Part shown: in pieces, positions 41,480 to 52,900 of the stretch
Layout: the number at the start of each line of letters is the position of its first letter
Numbering within the stretch: the stretch's first letter is position 1
Origin: Ectobius pallidus
Lineage: Eukaryota > Arthropoda > Insecta > Blattodea > Ectobiidae
Assembly: GCA_964059195.1 (NCBI GenBank)
Contig: CAXKWD010000008.1
Location: forward strand, 43,391,502 to 43,455,501
Direction: 5' to 3'
Length of the DNA stretch: 64,000 bases
Program-made: the position numbers and the translations under genes
Notes under the pieces: model-generated
The model's input: only the letters and a program-made list of their open reading frames with translations
Database searches by the model: none
Told to the model about the DNA's origin: nothing

Positions 41480-41940
41480 GCTCTTGTATTCAACCTTCTC
41501 ATTCTATCTGAATGCCAGCTTTTGATAGTCTTTCCTGGGTTCAAGTCTCAGTGTTAGGAATTTTTCTTCTAAAATATTTTGATGTAATGTCCAACAGAGA
41601 CAATAATCTGTGGTTCATGAATGCATATGCATATATCTATCTTGAATGTTACTGTACGATAACAGTGGAAGCCCGCTCCAAAGATCACTAATTAGTGTGC
41701 CTCACAGTACTGCATATAACATAACTTGTCTGTCAGTGAGGTAGACCATTAGGGCAGTCAGTCATGGGAGAGAGGTTCTATCTGGTGCTATGAATTGAAC
41801 TCTGGCTTAGCTCAGTTGGTAAGAGCATTGGCACAGATAGCTAAAGGTCCTGGGTTCTATCATGTAATGTCCAACAGAGACAATAATCTGTGGTTCATGA
41901 ATGCATATGCATAATATATCTATCATTTTATTTATACACA
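41480..41940 (+). repeat. Duplicated tRNA-derived repeat
   Basis: ATGTAATGTCCAACAGAGAC through ATGCATATGCAT.AT occurs twice (41582-41641 and 41864-41925). Each is preceded by CCTGGGTTC, a B-box-like element (41529 and 41850). The second has a full tRNA-like head, TTAGCTCAGTTGG ... GGTCCTGGGTTC (41803-41858). This looks like a tandem dimer of one SINE. Confidence 0.65.
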
Positions 41941-42059
41941 ATGTTTATTTCTCAAGCCATGCTGATCACAGACATGCACAGACATGTTTCTGAAAATATT
42001 ATTGGATTCGAGAGAATTCAAATCAGGTATTTATATGAAAAACCCTGATTTTGAACTTT

Positions 42060-42560
42060 TATTAAGTGCCAGTATGATACTTTATGAGATTGTGTGTGGG
42101 GACGGGAAAATGTATGTCCGTCTGTCCGTGTGTCTGTACGCACGATGACTCAAATACGCTTAATCAAATTTTAATGAAACTTGGTATACACATTTATAAT
42201 GTTCATGGGAAGAACCCTATTGATATTGGACCAAATCAGTTAACTGGTACCAGAGTAAAACCCTATTTAGTGTCTATTTTAAAGGTGCGATAACTCAAAT
42301 ACGCTTTATCAGATTTTCATGAAATGACGATGGAAAAAAGTCTATTGATATTGGAGCAAATCGATTGGCCAGTACCGGAATAATGCCCAATTAAGTGCCT
42401 TTTTATGGTAATATATCACAAAGGCGTGGATAACTCAAATGTGCTTTATCAGATTTTCATGAAACTTAGTATATGCATTTATAACGTTCTTGGGTACAAG
42501 CCTATTGAATTTGAGCCAAATTGGTTGACCGGTACCAAAATAACGAGTATATCAATATGA
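42060..42560 (+). repeat. Diverged tandem repeat, about three 140-bp units
   Basis: Starts with a GTCCGTCTGTCCGTGTGTCTG simple-repeat tract (42116-42136). Units then run ACTCAAATACGCTT(T)ATCA, GATTTTCATGAAACTTGGTA, ATTTATAACGTTC and CCTATTGATATTGGACCAAA, at about 42146, 42292 and 42433. The second unit lacks about 20 bases after CATGAAA. Confidence 0.8.
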
Positions 42561-42840
42561 TCGATATGATTTTGTAATGATTATTCTTCCATGGGCCACA
42601 ATATATTAAAATAATATAACAAATTGCCAATCGTGTATTGATATTGTTAGCAACCTTGATTGATTCGTTTCTTTGTAACGATATCAGTGTAGGTTAAAGA
42701 ATAATTAAATTATGTAAATGAAAGATTGAAACAATTAGCTGTTGAATATTGATATTATATTGTGCATTCTATGGATATGTAGACTACCGATATTTACATT
42801 AGGCTATATTTAAATGTATTTTTCTTATTCATTCCTGTGC

Positions 42841-45370
42841 AGCAATATACTTAATGTAATTCCTGTCAGATAGATTTCATATTGGCTTTTTATTCATTCA
42901 TAACCTTTAAGGCTGCTATTGCATCATTATTATTATTATTGCCAGCGCATTTTGTTTTTGGAGTTTAACTTGGAGATCTATTACAAAAATAACTTTTCTG
43001 CATGGGCCTTTCACAATTGCGTTTATCACTGATTAAAAAAAAAGCATACTGGCATTTTGTTATATCAGTTTACCTGATTTTATACCTATGGTATGAGTAG
43101 AGAAAGTGAAAATGGTGTTTTATTTTTTTTAAATAAATGTTACTGTAATAAAAATAGCACTCATGAATGAAAATCAAATTAATGTTCTGAATGTGTGACC
43201 GACTTTTTCATAAATTCCATTTACTTTATCTTTTCCCAAGAATAACCTTTACGTAATATATTTCTATAACCCGATCGTCTGCCATGACAATGACCCAGTT
43301 AAGTGATTACGTAACTACACCTGTCTTGGCATCACAGGCTACGGCAAGTGTACTTTAACATTCCAAAACTATTTAGAATAACAACACTATACAGGGTGTT
43401 CTCAAACTTCTTCACTATAATTTACTATCAACAAATTTCTCTTTTATTTGTGGAAATATTTGTTTTTACGGGTGCCATCCACAAATTACAATCTTATCCA
43501 TCCCCTGATGATTTATTTACAATAATTATTACTTCTTAAATATTCTTTTTTCTATACTAACTTCTAACTAAAGTCCGTTCACAATATTACATATATATAT
43601 ATATGTATGCCTCTCAGCCAGCTTTTAAAAACAGTCGAGATAGGGATGGGTTCTAATATTTTAAGTGAAATACCATACTTATACTATAAAGTGAATAATA
43701 ACTACAATTTAAATTTTTTTTACAACAATTGACAATATTTTTATTCAACAATATTCAGTTTTTTTCTGTTGCTTTACAAATTTTACTTTTAGTTACACTA
43801 AGCTTTTATTTCTTCATTACTTACTCTCACAATCAATAGAATCATTATAGGTGCATATTATATTATTATCATCAAAAATCAACACTTATCATATGAAGAA
43901 CAATCTCCAATTATCTGTTTTTAATAAGGTTAGTACTCTCAATTGGGGGTACGCCGTAGCGTAGTGGTTGAGGCGCTGCTCTACAAACCGGAAGGTCGCG
44001 GTTTCGATCCCTGATGAGGTCGTTGGAGTTTTTCAATTGGCCTAATCCTTCTGGTGGCACTATGGCCCTGGGGTCGACTCAGCCTCTAGCAGACAACCTT
44101 ACCACCTTCATGTGCCGATGTCTAAAAATCTGGGAGCCCCAACCTCCTGGAACCCTCTGGGCCTACATGGCTTGTAATAGGGAACACTTTACTTTTTTAG
44201 TACTCTCAATTAGTTTCATTTCAATGTTGTTCTATTATGTTGAATTTTAACCAGTTAATGTAATTCCTGATTTTATTTTACAGATGGATTCCTGAATTCT
44301 ACAATCAAATATTTCTTTTATCTAAAACGTTTAGGACGTCAAAGAATGAACTTCACAGAAAACTTTGTAAGACTCTACAATGTAAATATTCTTCTGATAA
44401 ATGTTCATTTCCAATTATAACGTATTTTACTTCATTTTCGTTCCTTAACAGTCAGTTATGGTATAATCCTGTACTAGTCTGTTCCTGTTTGTCCAGTCTA
44501 AGAAGAATAAGTTGTTTTTAAAGATAAATACCGGTAGTAAAGACAATATAGAAGAAAGAAAATGAAATTTAGGCCTATGTCCAAGAATTGAACTGTGGCG
44601 ATAGACCTCCAATACAGCGAGTTATGTCTAGGTTCTGAGTTACAGCCAACCTGACATCTCCCCTGCAACCGGTGAAATAAGAAAAGCCTAAAAAAAATAA
44701 TTTTGACAAATCGATGAACGAGGTCCCTGACAAGTATATAACTGCTCGTGGGGAAGGTGAACGCCTCGAACATCGATGAACTTTAGTAACTCTTTCAATA
44801 ATTATTCTATCCTGCTAGGTGCGGTCCTCCATAGGCCTACTACTAGACTTCTTTTTCTTTCTTTATTTTATTTGAGATCCCAGGTGTTCACATCACCTAA
44901 AGTATCCATATTCTAATAATTCTTCTTTATTTAGTTTATTTAATTTATAACAACTTCTATAAGAATTATTACTTCCTTTTTTCTTCCTTCCTCTTTCTTT
45001 CCTTTTCACTTCCTTTCCTTCCTTTCTAAACAAGGTTACCCTTTTTATTGCTTTCAATACACTTTTTTAATCTGTATTCGCTTTAAGCGATTCTACAATG
45101 TTACTTAACCCTCTCCTGATTCTTAAATTCACTTTGAATTGTAATTTTCTTAACCCACTGTACTTTATCTTTTATCGTAGTTTATTCATGTTCCTTTCTG
45201 AATTCCCCTAAATTCCAATTCAAAACTATTCAACACCCTTTAAGTAACTTTCTCCTTTCTCTCACTCTCTCTTTTTTCTTTTTTTTCTTTCTAATTCTTT
45301 CCTTTTTTTTTTCTTTCTAACCTAACTATGAACTTGAACTACAAAAATCTATAATTCTACTTCCATTTCC
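42841..45370 (-). repeat. Right arm of the very large inverted repeat, with a SINE inside
   Basis: Reverse complement of 34260-36642. The inner border is AGCAATATACTTAATGTAAT (42841). The arm differs from the left one by point changes and by a SINE at 43945-44197. The outer end dissolves into a C/T-rich tract around 45240-45370. Confidence 0.9.
43945..44197 (+). mobile_element. tRNA-headed SINE, 253 bp, 14-bp target duplication, empty site known
   Basis: TAGTACTCTCAATT flanks the insert (43931-43944 and 44198-44211). The head GGGGGTACGCCGTAGCGTAGTGG has an A box (TAGCGTAGTGG) and a B box (GGTTTCGATCCC). The left arm of the inverted repeat (near 35494-35512) has the sequence without the SINE, proving insertion after the arms were formed. 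Confidence 0.93.
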
Positions 45371-46015
45371 AAGTGAATTGCCATCAAAAAGATTTTCTTT
45401 TCCTTTACACACACTATTCTTTATCCCAAACCTTTCTTTACTCTTTTCCAAATCCTGCTCTCATAACTAAATCTCTATAGTATATAAAGTAACTAAACAT
45501 TAAAGGCCAGCATGCCATCTAGACATAGAAGATATCCATCTGTTACCTTAACTAAACCCAAGTGGGAGGAACCCAAATAAGGATTACTTTTACGCCCCTT
45601 ATAATTTCTTCCTTACTCTCCTCGCGACCTGTCTGAAAATGCAAAAGTATTCATCGGCTTCTCCAGCTAAGATCAGCTTCGTATTTGGTTGTGACTTAAC
45701 AACCCATGAACACCCCAAGTATAGAGATTTTATACCACCTATTTCTTTGTTCTTTCCTAAGCTTACTTCTTTCCTAACCTCCCCGACAGAGAGTGAAAAC
45801 ATAGGTCTACTGTACTACTGCCGACAATCCAATTTACTTTTTATTTTTATTCTACTTTCATTACCCTTCTAAGTTATTTATATCCTATATGGTGTTCTGT
45901 TACTCAGTCATAACTTAGAATACTCAATACCGAAAATTTAGATTTAAAATTCTCTTAGTTCAAAAGTGTCTTAATATAACAACTTGTTGTATACTCAACA
46001 GACAGTAGATCCGTT
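45371..46015. other. Spacer between the inverted repeat and a LINE
   Basis: Pyrimidine-rich DNA with two overlapping short frames (45599-45802 minus, 45639-45872 plus) that match nothing I know. Confidence 0.4.
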
Positions 46016-48549
46016 GTTCTACTCCATTTGTAGTTAGTCCTTCTTCTCGTCGGTGTCCATCTCCCAATGGAGACAGAAGACGCTATGATTACTCCCTGGG
46101 AACAGATCTGGACGTTACGAACAGTAGACGAAAAAGTTGACCAGCTTAATGATTATATTATACAACTGTACGACAAACATGCCCCAATACGCACAAAACG
46201 AGTATACAGACCGCCCGCTCCTTGGCTAACTGATGACATACGCAATATGATGGCGCACAGAGACCATGCTTACAGGACCTACAGACGAGATAAAAATGAC
46301 GATAATTTAAATAATTATAAACATCACCGTAACAGGACAAACCAAGCTATCAGAAACGCTAAATTCAGACATGCATACAGTCTCATTGAACCTGGTGCAA
46401 ACCCCGCAGCGATGTGGCAAAACTTTAAAGCTATGGGACTGTGTAAACCCACGACACAGGTAGACGACCGCACCCTATCACTGGAACTCCTTAATGACCA
46501 CTTCACAAAAACTCCCTCAGAAATAGACGATGTTGACAAAGAGCAAACAATTCAACAACTGCTACACAATACAACAACTAACAGAGACAGTTTTCACATC
46601 ACATACGTTAGTGAAAATGACGTAATTAAAGCATTGAAGCGTATGAAGACAAAAGCAGAGGGCCCGGACCGAACAAACATAATTTTAATAAATAAAATAA
46701 TACAATTTATACTACCTACAGTTACTCATATTTTCAACGCCTCCCTTATGACTTCATCCTACCCTAAACAGTGGAAGCAAGCTTACGTAAAACCCCTTCC
46801 TAAAACAAAATCCCCTGAAACTCCTAAAGACTATAGGCCTATTAGCATTCTTCCTACCCTCTCCAAGGCACTAGAATGAATTGTACACAACCAACTGACT
46901 GACTACCTCAATAAAAATGACCTACTAAATCACTATCAGTCTGGTTTTAGAGCAGGACATAGCACGACCACAGCGTTACTGAACATTTGTGAAGACATAC
47001 GCCAAGCCTGTGACGAAAGGAAAATGACAATACTTGTCTTACTTGATATGACTAAAGCTTTCGACTCAGTAGACACAGACATTCTTATTGCTAAACTCAA
47101 GATGTTAAACCTGTCAGATACTGCTGTTCTGTGGTTTAGCTCATACCTGCACGAACGCCGACAATGTGTCATTTCTAATAATCGCTCTTCTACATGGTGC
47201 TTCGTAAAGGCAGGAGTCCCACAGGGAAGCATTCTTGGACCCTTACTATTTTCTCTATACATAAACGACATTAAAAACTGTATACAACACAGCAAATACC
47301 ATCTCTACGCGGATGACTTACAACTGTACATACATTCAAATACTAACAACATCAACGACACAATATCTAGCATAAACGACGACCTTAACTCAATAGATGA
47401 ATGGACGCACAGTTTGGGACTCAATCTGAATCCAGCAAAATCACAGGCAATAGTTGTGGGGCATCAGCGACTGAGAAATAAGCTGAATGAAATCAACCTT
47501 ATACCCATTAAAATCAATAATTCAGTAATTCCATTTGGCGATTCGGTAAAAAATCTCGGTGTTCTGATAGGCAAAAATTTAACTTGGGAAAATCACATTA
47601 ACGAAACATGTAAAAAAGTAAACTCGTTAATTCATATGTTTAAAAGATTAAATATGCCCTTACCTACTGCTGTAAAAAAGACTCTAACACAAACCCTGGT
47701 CATGCCCCACTTCGATTACTGTGATGTCCTGTTTACGGACTTGAGCTCTAACTTATCCCAAAGGTTGCAACGTGTTCATAATATGTGCGTACGATTCATT
47801 TGTAATGTAGGTCTGTTCGATCATGTATCGCCTTCCTTCAAAATGTTGTCATGGCTCCGTCTGAATGACCCAAGAAGGTTTCACTGTCTTTGTCTCCTCT
47901 TCAAAATTCTTCATACTTCATCACCATCATATTTATCTAGCCGCTTCCTTAACCTGTCTTCTCATCACACCCTAAATACAAGATCAGAACATAGTCATGT
48001 ACTCTCTATTCCTCTCCATCGCTCTTCATCCTATTCATCCTCATTCTCTGTATCAGTAGCTCGCCAATGGAATTCCATCCCCCGCATGGTCAGAGGCTGT
48101 CGAACTCTTGGTAAATTTCAGAGAGAAGTTAACATATTAATTTTAAACCATGTAATTTAGTTTTGTTTTTCATCGTAGTAACTAGAAATCTTAATTGGAG
48201 CTCTTTTTGATATTTGTAACCCGTAGCCTAACTTCTTGTAACTATACGTTTTTCTCTTTAGTATTAGTTAGTATAATTTTAAATATCTTAGGCTATAATC
48301 CTAATTATTTTCTTTAGTATTTTTATATTTTGTAATTTAATTTTGTAATTTTCTTTTGTAATTTAATGCTTTATAGCACTCTAGTTTATAAATTATAACT
48401 ATGTTTAGTTCTTGGTATTTAAGTATAAAGTATTAATTAATTATCTGTAATATTATGTATTTGTGTTATGTAATAGTAATGTAGTTTTTTTTACTGGTAG
48501 AGCGGAAGAGAAGGCCAAATGGCTTTAGCTCTGCCAGAATAAATAAACA

Positions 48550-48581
<32 letters not shown>
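46016..48581 (+). mobile_element. CR1/L2/Jockey-like LINE, 5' truncated, with (AAT)n tail
   Basis: Contains the RT half of ORF2 and a 390-bp 3' UTR ending TGCCAGAATAAATAAACAG and (AATAAT)n at 48551-48581. Endonuclease and ORF1 are absent, which is the usual 5' truncation. Confidence 0.88.
46067..48160 (+). pseudogene. LINE ORF2 reverse transcriptase, 697 codons with one internal TGA
   Basis: The frame is continuous over 698 codons except for TGA at 46877-46879 (codon 271, after TLSKALE, where the family has an Arg or Trp codon). Upstream is the linker (APWLTDDIRNMMAHRDHAYR). The RT includes KTKAEGPDRTN, KDYRPISILPTLSKALE, HYQSGFRAGHSTTTAL, motif A VLLDMTKAFDSVDTD, motif B AGVPQGSILGPLLFSLYIND and motif C HLYADDLQLYI, then KNLGVLIGKNLTW and a C-terminal domain ending RGCRTLGKFQREVNI. 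All catalytic residues are present, so a single nonsense codon is the only visible defect apart from the lost 5' part. Confidence 0.92.
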
Positions 48582-49365
48582 GATCTCATTTGAATCTAAG
48601 CACCACTTAGTCCCAACCATACTCTTCTCTTCTAGCTGGTGTTCGCTATGGCGGCCACGACATAAGCCAACCAACACTCTGGATCGTTCCAGTCCAATAG
48701 CTATATCCCCATAGCCATCGGTCGTTGTTTTCTTGTTTAGATGTTCATCTCGGCTTACGTTCTGACACAGAACGTCAGGCAACTCCGTCGCCACAACTGC
48801 CGCTCACTCCAAGTACTCATCGACCCAACCTTCCTTCTCTGCACAACCTTCTTGTTCAACTTCCCAAGTCTGTCTCTCTTCTCTCTAACTACTCCTGACT
48901 GCTGTCTGGCAAGGTGCATAATGCACCTGCCCTAGCGGGCTAGGCCCGTTCCTCTCGGCGACCTCTCACTGACTCGGCTTCTCACTGACTCCTTCTTTTC
49001 AACACGCCAACCATCACATCCTTAAAACTTTTTCCGGCGTGCATGCGCACTCCCTTCTTCTTGTAATTCAAACAAAACTCACACAGTATCGATAGTCCCC
49101 TTTTTTTTCTCCTTTATGAATGGTTCCTTTGTCGTCCATCCCTATTCATATACGTCAAGATTTTTGCTACGTGACAAATGATGTTTGGGACTTTTGGTAC
49201 TTTATGCGAGAAGAAATGGAGCTGTTAGCAGAAGGTATTCTGAGGAATAGGTATGCAACTCACCAAACACTGTCATTTACAATCATAGCAGTTCGGCTTA
49301 CTTCGATAACCAGGAGCCATTTTGAAGTCTATGATTTTCATGGTCTCTATTAAAGACAAATTCAG
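48582..49365. other. Unassigned G/C-richer sequence
   Basis: 48620-48950 is C/T-rich and more G/C-rich than its surroundings, with short overlapping frames on both strands. A palindrome GGTGCATAATGCACC lies at 48914-48928, close to GCCCTAGCGGGCTAGGCCCG. A + strand frame at 49120-49353 contains VWDFWYFMREEMELLAEGIL; I cannot place it and it may be chance. Confidence 0.35.
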
Positions 49366-49959
49366 TTGGTCAGGGGGCATGAGACTGTCTTCAGTTGATA
49401 CTTCCAAAACCTTAATTTTGTCTACTAGCTCAAGAGAATTTTATGAAATTTCTGTGTTAACCATTTTGCCAGAAAGTAAGTAGGAGTTTAATATTGTTAA
49501 TAATTGTCTCATTTGGTATCCGACTTAACGCCTACACCCTACAGGCTGTGACATTTCAGACTGTATTTTTTTTCTCTGATATTATTTTGCTTTCTTTCAG
49601 GTCCTTATCTACATCGTTTATGCATAATGAGTCACGGAAAAAACTATTAGCATAATTGAATAATAAAAATGTAATATATACGTAAGCAGATAAGTAGAAT
49701 AAAATTATTATTTTGGAACAAGAAGATATACAAAAATAGAATGCAGGAGTTAAGTAGCAATGAATAAAAAAAAATTGAGGCAAACCCACTAAACAAATGC
49801 ATAAAAGATGTAGATAAGGTTTTGAAAGAAAGCAAAACAGTATCAGGGAAAGAAAAATACAGCCTGATATAATCACAGTCCTACACCAGGGAGAATATAT
49901 GAATTATTCAAGATCGTAAAATTGGAAACAAAATGAGACCAATTTAACAAAGCAAAATG

Positions 49960-51165
49960 GTTAACACAGAAATTTCAAAGACTGGATAATTTTAGAAGCC
50001 ACAGCATAAAGAATTCTCTTGAGCTAATAGATAAAATTAAGGATTTGGAAGTATCAATGCAAGACAGGCTTGTATCTTTCGATGTTCAGTCTTTATTTCT
50101 CAGCCTATCAAAAGAAAAAACATTATACTACTTACAGAACTGGCTAGAATCTATCAAAGTGGGCAAGGACACTACAAAAGAGTATTAAAACTCACAGAAT
50201 TGTGCATAGAACAAAACATTCTTTTCATTTAATGGAAAATTTTACAAACATGGGAATGCCATGGGAAATCCTTTATCGCCGTTATCAGCCAATCTTTTTA
50301 TGAGCTTTTTGAGACCAAAATAACACAGTCTTTTCCATATATAATTCAAGAATTGGTATATGTATGTATTGTTGGGAGCTGACGAGACGATCCGTGATTT
50401 GGTGGTGGCATGCAGGGGGAAGACGATGTTGTGCTATAACTGCACGTGTAGGGGAGCGCTGCTATTGGCTGCAGATAAGAGCTCCTCAGTCTGGCCAGGG
50501 ATCATCTCGTCAACTCCCAACAATAGATGAAATATTTGCAGTGATTAATGAAAACAAATTGAAGATGCACTGAAATTATTGAACATACAGGAACAGACCA
50601 TAAATTTTACAGTGGAAACAGAAATTACCAACACACTAAATTGTCTAGATCTCAAAATTTTGAGAAAAGGACATAACTTAGAATTTGGTATAAGCAGAAA
50701 TGAGACACATACAGATAATTATGCTAAAGCCAATGGTTAAAACTCTAGACCACACAAATAAGCAGTAATCAATAGTTTAAACCATAGACTGGTCAACCTT
50801 CATTATCAAAGGAGGTATATGATGAAGAATATTTAAAAATTGTGAATTCTGCAGAAATTAATGGCTTCAGTAAGAAACTAGTAGATAAAAAAGTATCAAA
50901 ATTAAAAAAATTCACATATCATCCTCGGGCCACTCAGAAAATTGAAAAAATCTAGAAGAAATATAGCATAACTTTGGCTTCATGTAACAAGTACAACATC
51001 AAAAACCTAATTAAAACCAGCCCTATGGATAAAATAGCTAAAGGAAAAAAAGACAAAAATTTATCAGATATATTGCTCAGAATGTAATGAAACATATGTA
51101 GGAAAAACAAAAAGAAATATGGACATGAGATTGAAGGAGCACATGAGAAACATTAAGAATTAAGA
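49960..51165 (+). pseudogene. Penelope reverse transcriptase and start of nuclease, heavily broken
   Basis: Readable pieces across frames are NSLELIDKIKDLEVSMQDRL, VSFDVQSLF (motif A), MGMP.. and NPLSPLSANLFMSF (motif B, frame-shifted), ELVY followed by the MITE and then DEIFAVINENK (motif C, where Asp-Glu stands for Asp-Asp), NCLDLKILR (motif E) and, at 51060-51165, CSECNETYVGKTKRNMDMRL of the GIY-YIG domain. At least five frameshifts or stops are present. Confidence 0.75.
50369..50523. mobile_element. MITE of 155 bp with TTGTTGGGAG termini, TA target site
   Basis: TTGTTGGGAGCTGACGAGAC at the left and its inverted partner (TTGTTGGGAGTTGACGAGAT) at the right are flanked by TA (50367-50368 and 50524-50525). 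Removing it joins the Penelope RT around its catalytic motif. TA target and size fit a Tc1/mariner-type MITE. Confidence 0.85.
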
Positions 51166-51169
51166 ATTA

Positions 51170-52556
51170 GTCCACAAGCATCCCATAGCGGGCAAGGGCC
51201 TCCTGGCATACCAGGGTGGCTGACTCGTTAAATAAGAACGTTTCAGGCTAGCCTCACCTGAGAACGCTAAAATTTAATATAAGTTAACTGACTCTAGTTT
51301 TAGTACTAATTGACAAGAGTTTTCCACTTCTTTCTGTCTCTGGCACTCCTAGACCACAAGTTCCCCACAACACTCTTAAACTCGTCCTCCCATCGCGATT
51401 TCTGCCTTCCAACACTTCTTTTCCCAGTTCTGGGCTCCCACACTGTCATCGCATGTGCCCATCTCTCCGGGTTCATTCTCATGACATGCCCTGCCCACAT
51501 CCATTTTAATCTGGAAGCAGTAACCATCACATCCTTTATAGATGTCGCTTTCCTAATGTCTTCATTTTTTATTCGGTCTTTCAATGTGATGTTTAGCAGC
51601 TTCCTCTCCATCTTCCTCTGGCAAATCTGTAGCATGTTTTTATCTTTTTTAGTTAATGTCCATGTTTGGGATCCATAAGTCATAACTGGTAGAATGCAAG
51701 TGTCCATCACATCCTTTTTTATCTTCATGCTTAAGGATTTGTCTAATAGGATGAATTTTAAGTTCCAAAATTTGTTCCATGCTAAAGAGATTCTTCTTGA
51801 AACTTCTTTTTGAATTTTATTGTCAAAAGATAATATTTGACCTAAGTATACATATTCTTTTACATATTCTATTATGTCGTCGTTAATTTTGATTGGTTCT
51901 TCTGTGTAGTTTGTCATTACTTTGGTTTTTTTGACATTGATACTAAGGCCGACTTCTTTGCTGGATTTGCATAAATTTGTTATCATGACTTTGGCTTCCT
52001 CGTGTGAGTCTGTTATGAGTACAATATCGTCTGCAAATCTGAGATTAAAGAGTTTTTTCCCATTAATATTTATTCCGTATTCGTCCGGCGTTCTGCAGAA
52101 AACTTCTTCCAGTAGAGCTATGAAAAATTTTGGAGAGATGGGGTCACCTTGTCTGACTCCCCTCTTCAGTAATATATCCTCTCCTGTTCTGTCTGTTTTT
52201 ACTTTTGCTCTGTTGTCAAGATATAGCTTACCCAGTAGTCTGATATACTTTGCATGAACTCCTTGTCGATTAAGTGCTTGAAGAATCGATAGCTGTTCTA
52301 CGGAATCAAATGCTTTAGCAAAATCCACAAATATTATGTATAGTTTCAAGTTAAATTCATTTGCTTTCTCTATTAGTTGGGTCAGCACCTGTAGATGGTC
52401 TACTGTTGAAAATCTTCGTCGGAAGCCAGCTTGTTCATTAGGTTGATTGCCTTCTATTATTGCACTTATTCTCTTGGTGAGTATTGTTGAGAAGAGTTTG
52501 TATATATTTGCCATAAGACTAATTGGTCGATATTTATTTATTTTTGTCATTAGTTA
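51170..52556 (-). mobile_element. RTE-like LINE, 5' truncated, inserted in the Penelope nuclease
   Basis: Inserted between EHMRNIKN (51165) and YCQIEKSAVAAHYW (52557) of the Penelope nuclease. It holds one long minus-strand frame and a 3' UTR (51170-51305). A short direct repeat ATTAG near both ends may be part of a target duplication but is too short to trust. Confidence 0.85.
51306..52550 (-). CDS. RTE-like LINE reverse transcriptase, C-terminal 414 codons, open frame
   Basis: The frame begins within the RT at KYRPISLMANIYKLFSTILT and continues with QAGFRRRFSTVDHLQVLTQL, motif A LYIIFVDFAKAFDSVE, motif B KRGVRQGDPISPKFFIALLE, motif C LRFADDIVLITD, EYVYLGQILSFD, then the C-terminal RLKWMWAGHVMRM and GKRSVGRQKSRWEDEFKSVV. 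Catalytic Asp residues are all present. The N-terminal endonuclease and RT fingers are lost by 5' truncation, so the copy is not autonomous. The absence of stops over 414 codons suggests a recent insertion. Confidence 0.92.
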   Translation of the reverse strand: MTKINKYRPISLMANIYKLFSTILTKRISAIIEGNQPNEQAGFRRRFSTVDHLQVLTQLIEKANEFNLKLYIIFVDFAKAFDSVEQLSILQALNRQGVHAKYIRLLGKLYLDNRAKVKTDRTGEDILLKRGVRQGDPISPKFFIALLEEVFCRTPDEYGININGKKLFNLRFADDIVLITDSHEEAKVMITNLCKSSKEVGLSINVKKTKVMTNYTEEPIKINDDIIEYVKEYVYLGQILSFDNKIQKEVSRRISLAWNKFWNLKFILLDKSLSMKIKKDVMDTCILPVMTYGSQTWTLTKKDKNMLQICQRKMERKLLNITLKDRIKNEDIRKATSIKDVMVTASRLKWMWAGHVMRMNPERWAHAMTVWEPRTGKRSVGRQKSRWEDEFKSVVGNLWSRSARDRKKWKTLVN

Positions 52557-52886
52557 TTGTCAAATAGAAAAATCAGCAGTGGCAGCTCATTATTGGAATA
52601 AGAATCATAACATATGTAGCCTAAGGAGGCCAAATTATTGAAGTCGGTAAATAAACATAAAGATCTGGAAGTTTGGGAAAAAATTTATATACAAAAGTTC
52701 GAAGATAAGTTAATGAATTTTGAAATACCACAAGAAGAAAACTTGATCAAGGGGTTCATAAAATCTACACCAGAGGGCATGTCAGTATTCTCCAAGCACG
52801 GATTTGACAGTTCACTTGCAGTTGAAAATGTGGGCAAAGCCCATGAAACATACGTTCTGCAAAAATTAAGTAAAAGTGAAGTCTAA
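52557..52886 (+). pseudogene. Penelope GIY-YIG nuclease, C-terminal end
   Basis: Starts QIEKSAVAAHYWNKNHNICS, has a stop after RRPNY (about 52637), then KSVNKHKDLEVWEKIYIQKF, where the Glu of WEKIYI fits the conserved catalytic Glu, and ends AHETYVLQKLSKSEV. It continues the nuclease cut at 51165. Confidence 0.78.
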
Positions 52887-52900
52887 AGTATTTAAATGTC

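Larger units (their letters stand above)
49370..52900 (+). mobile_element. Penelope-like element with inverted 5' piece, broken by a MITE and a LINE
   Basis: 49370-49620 is the reverse complement of 49800-50085 (shared blocks ATGGTTAACACAGAAATTTC and AATTCTCTTGAGCTA.TAGA). The coding copy follows on the + strand: RT fragments 49960-50950, GIY-YIG pieces 51060-51165 and 52557-52886. A 155-bp MITE (50369-50523) interrupts the RT active site region, and a 5'-truncated LINE (about 51170-52556) interrupts the nuclease. Confidence 0.8.

Noticed and set aside
49120..49353. Possible host exon (VWDFWYFMREEMELLAEG...)
   Set aside because: No convincing splice sites, no recognised family, and it lies between mobile elements inside the SRD5A3 intron.
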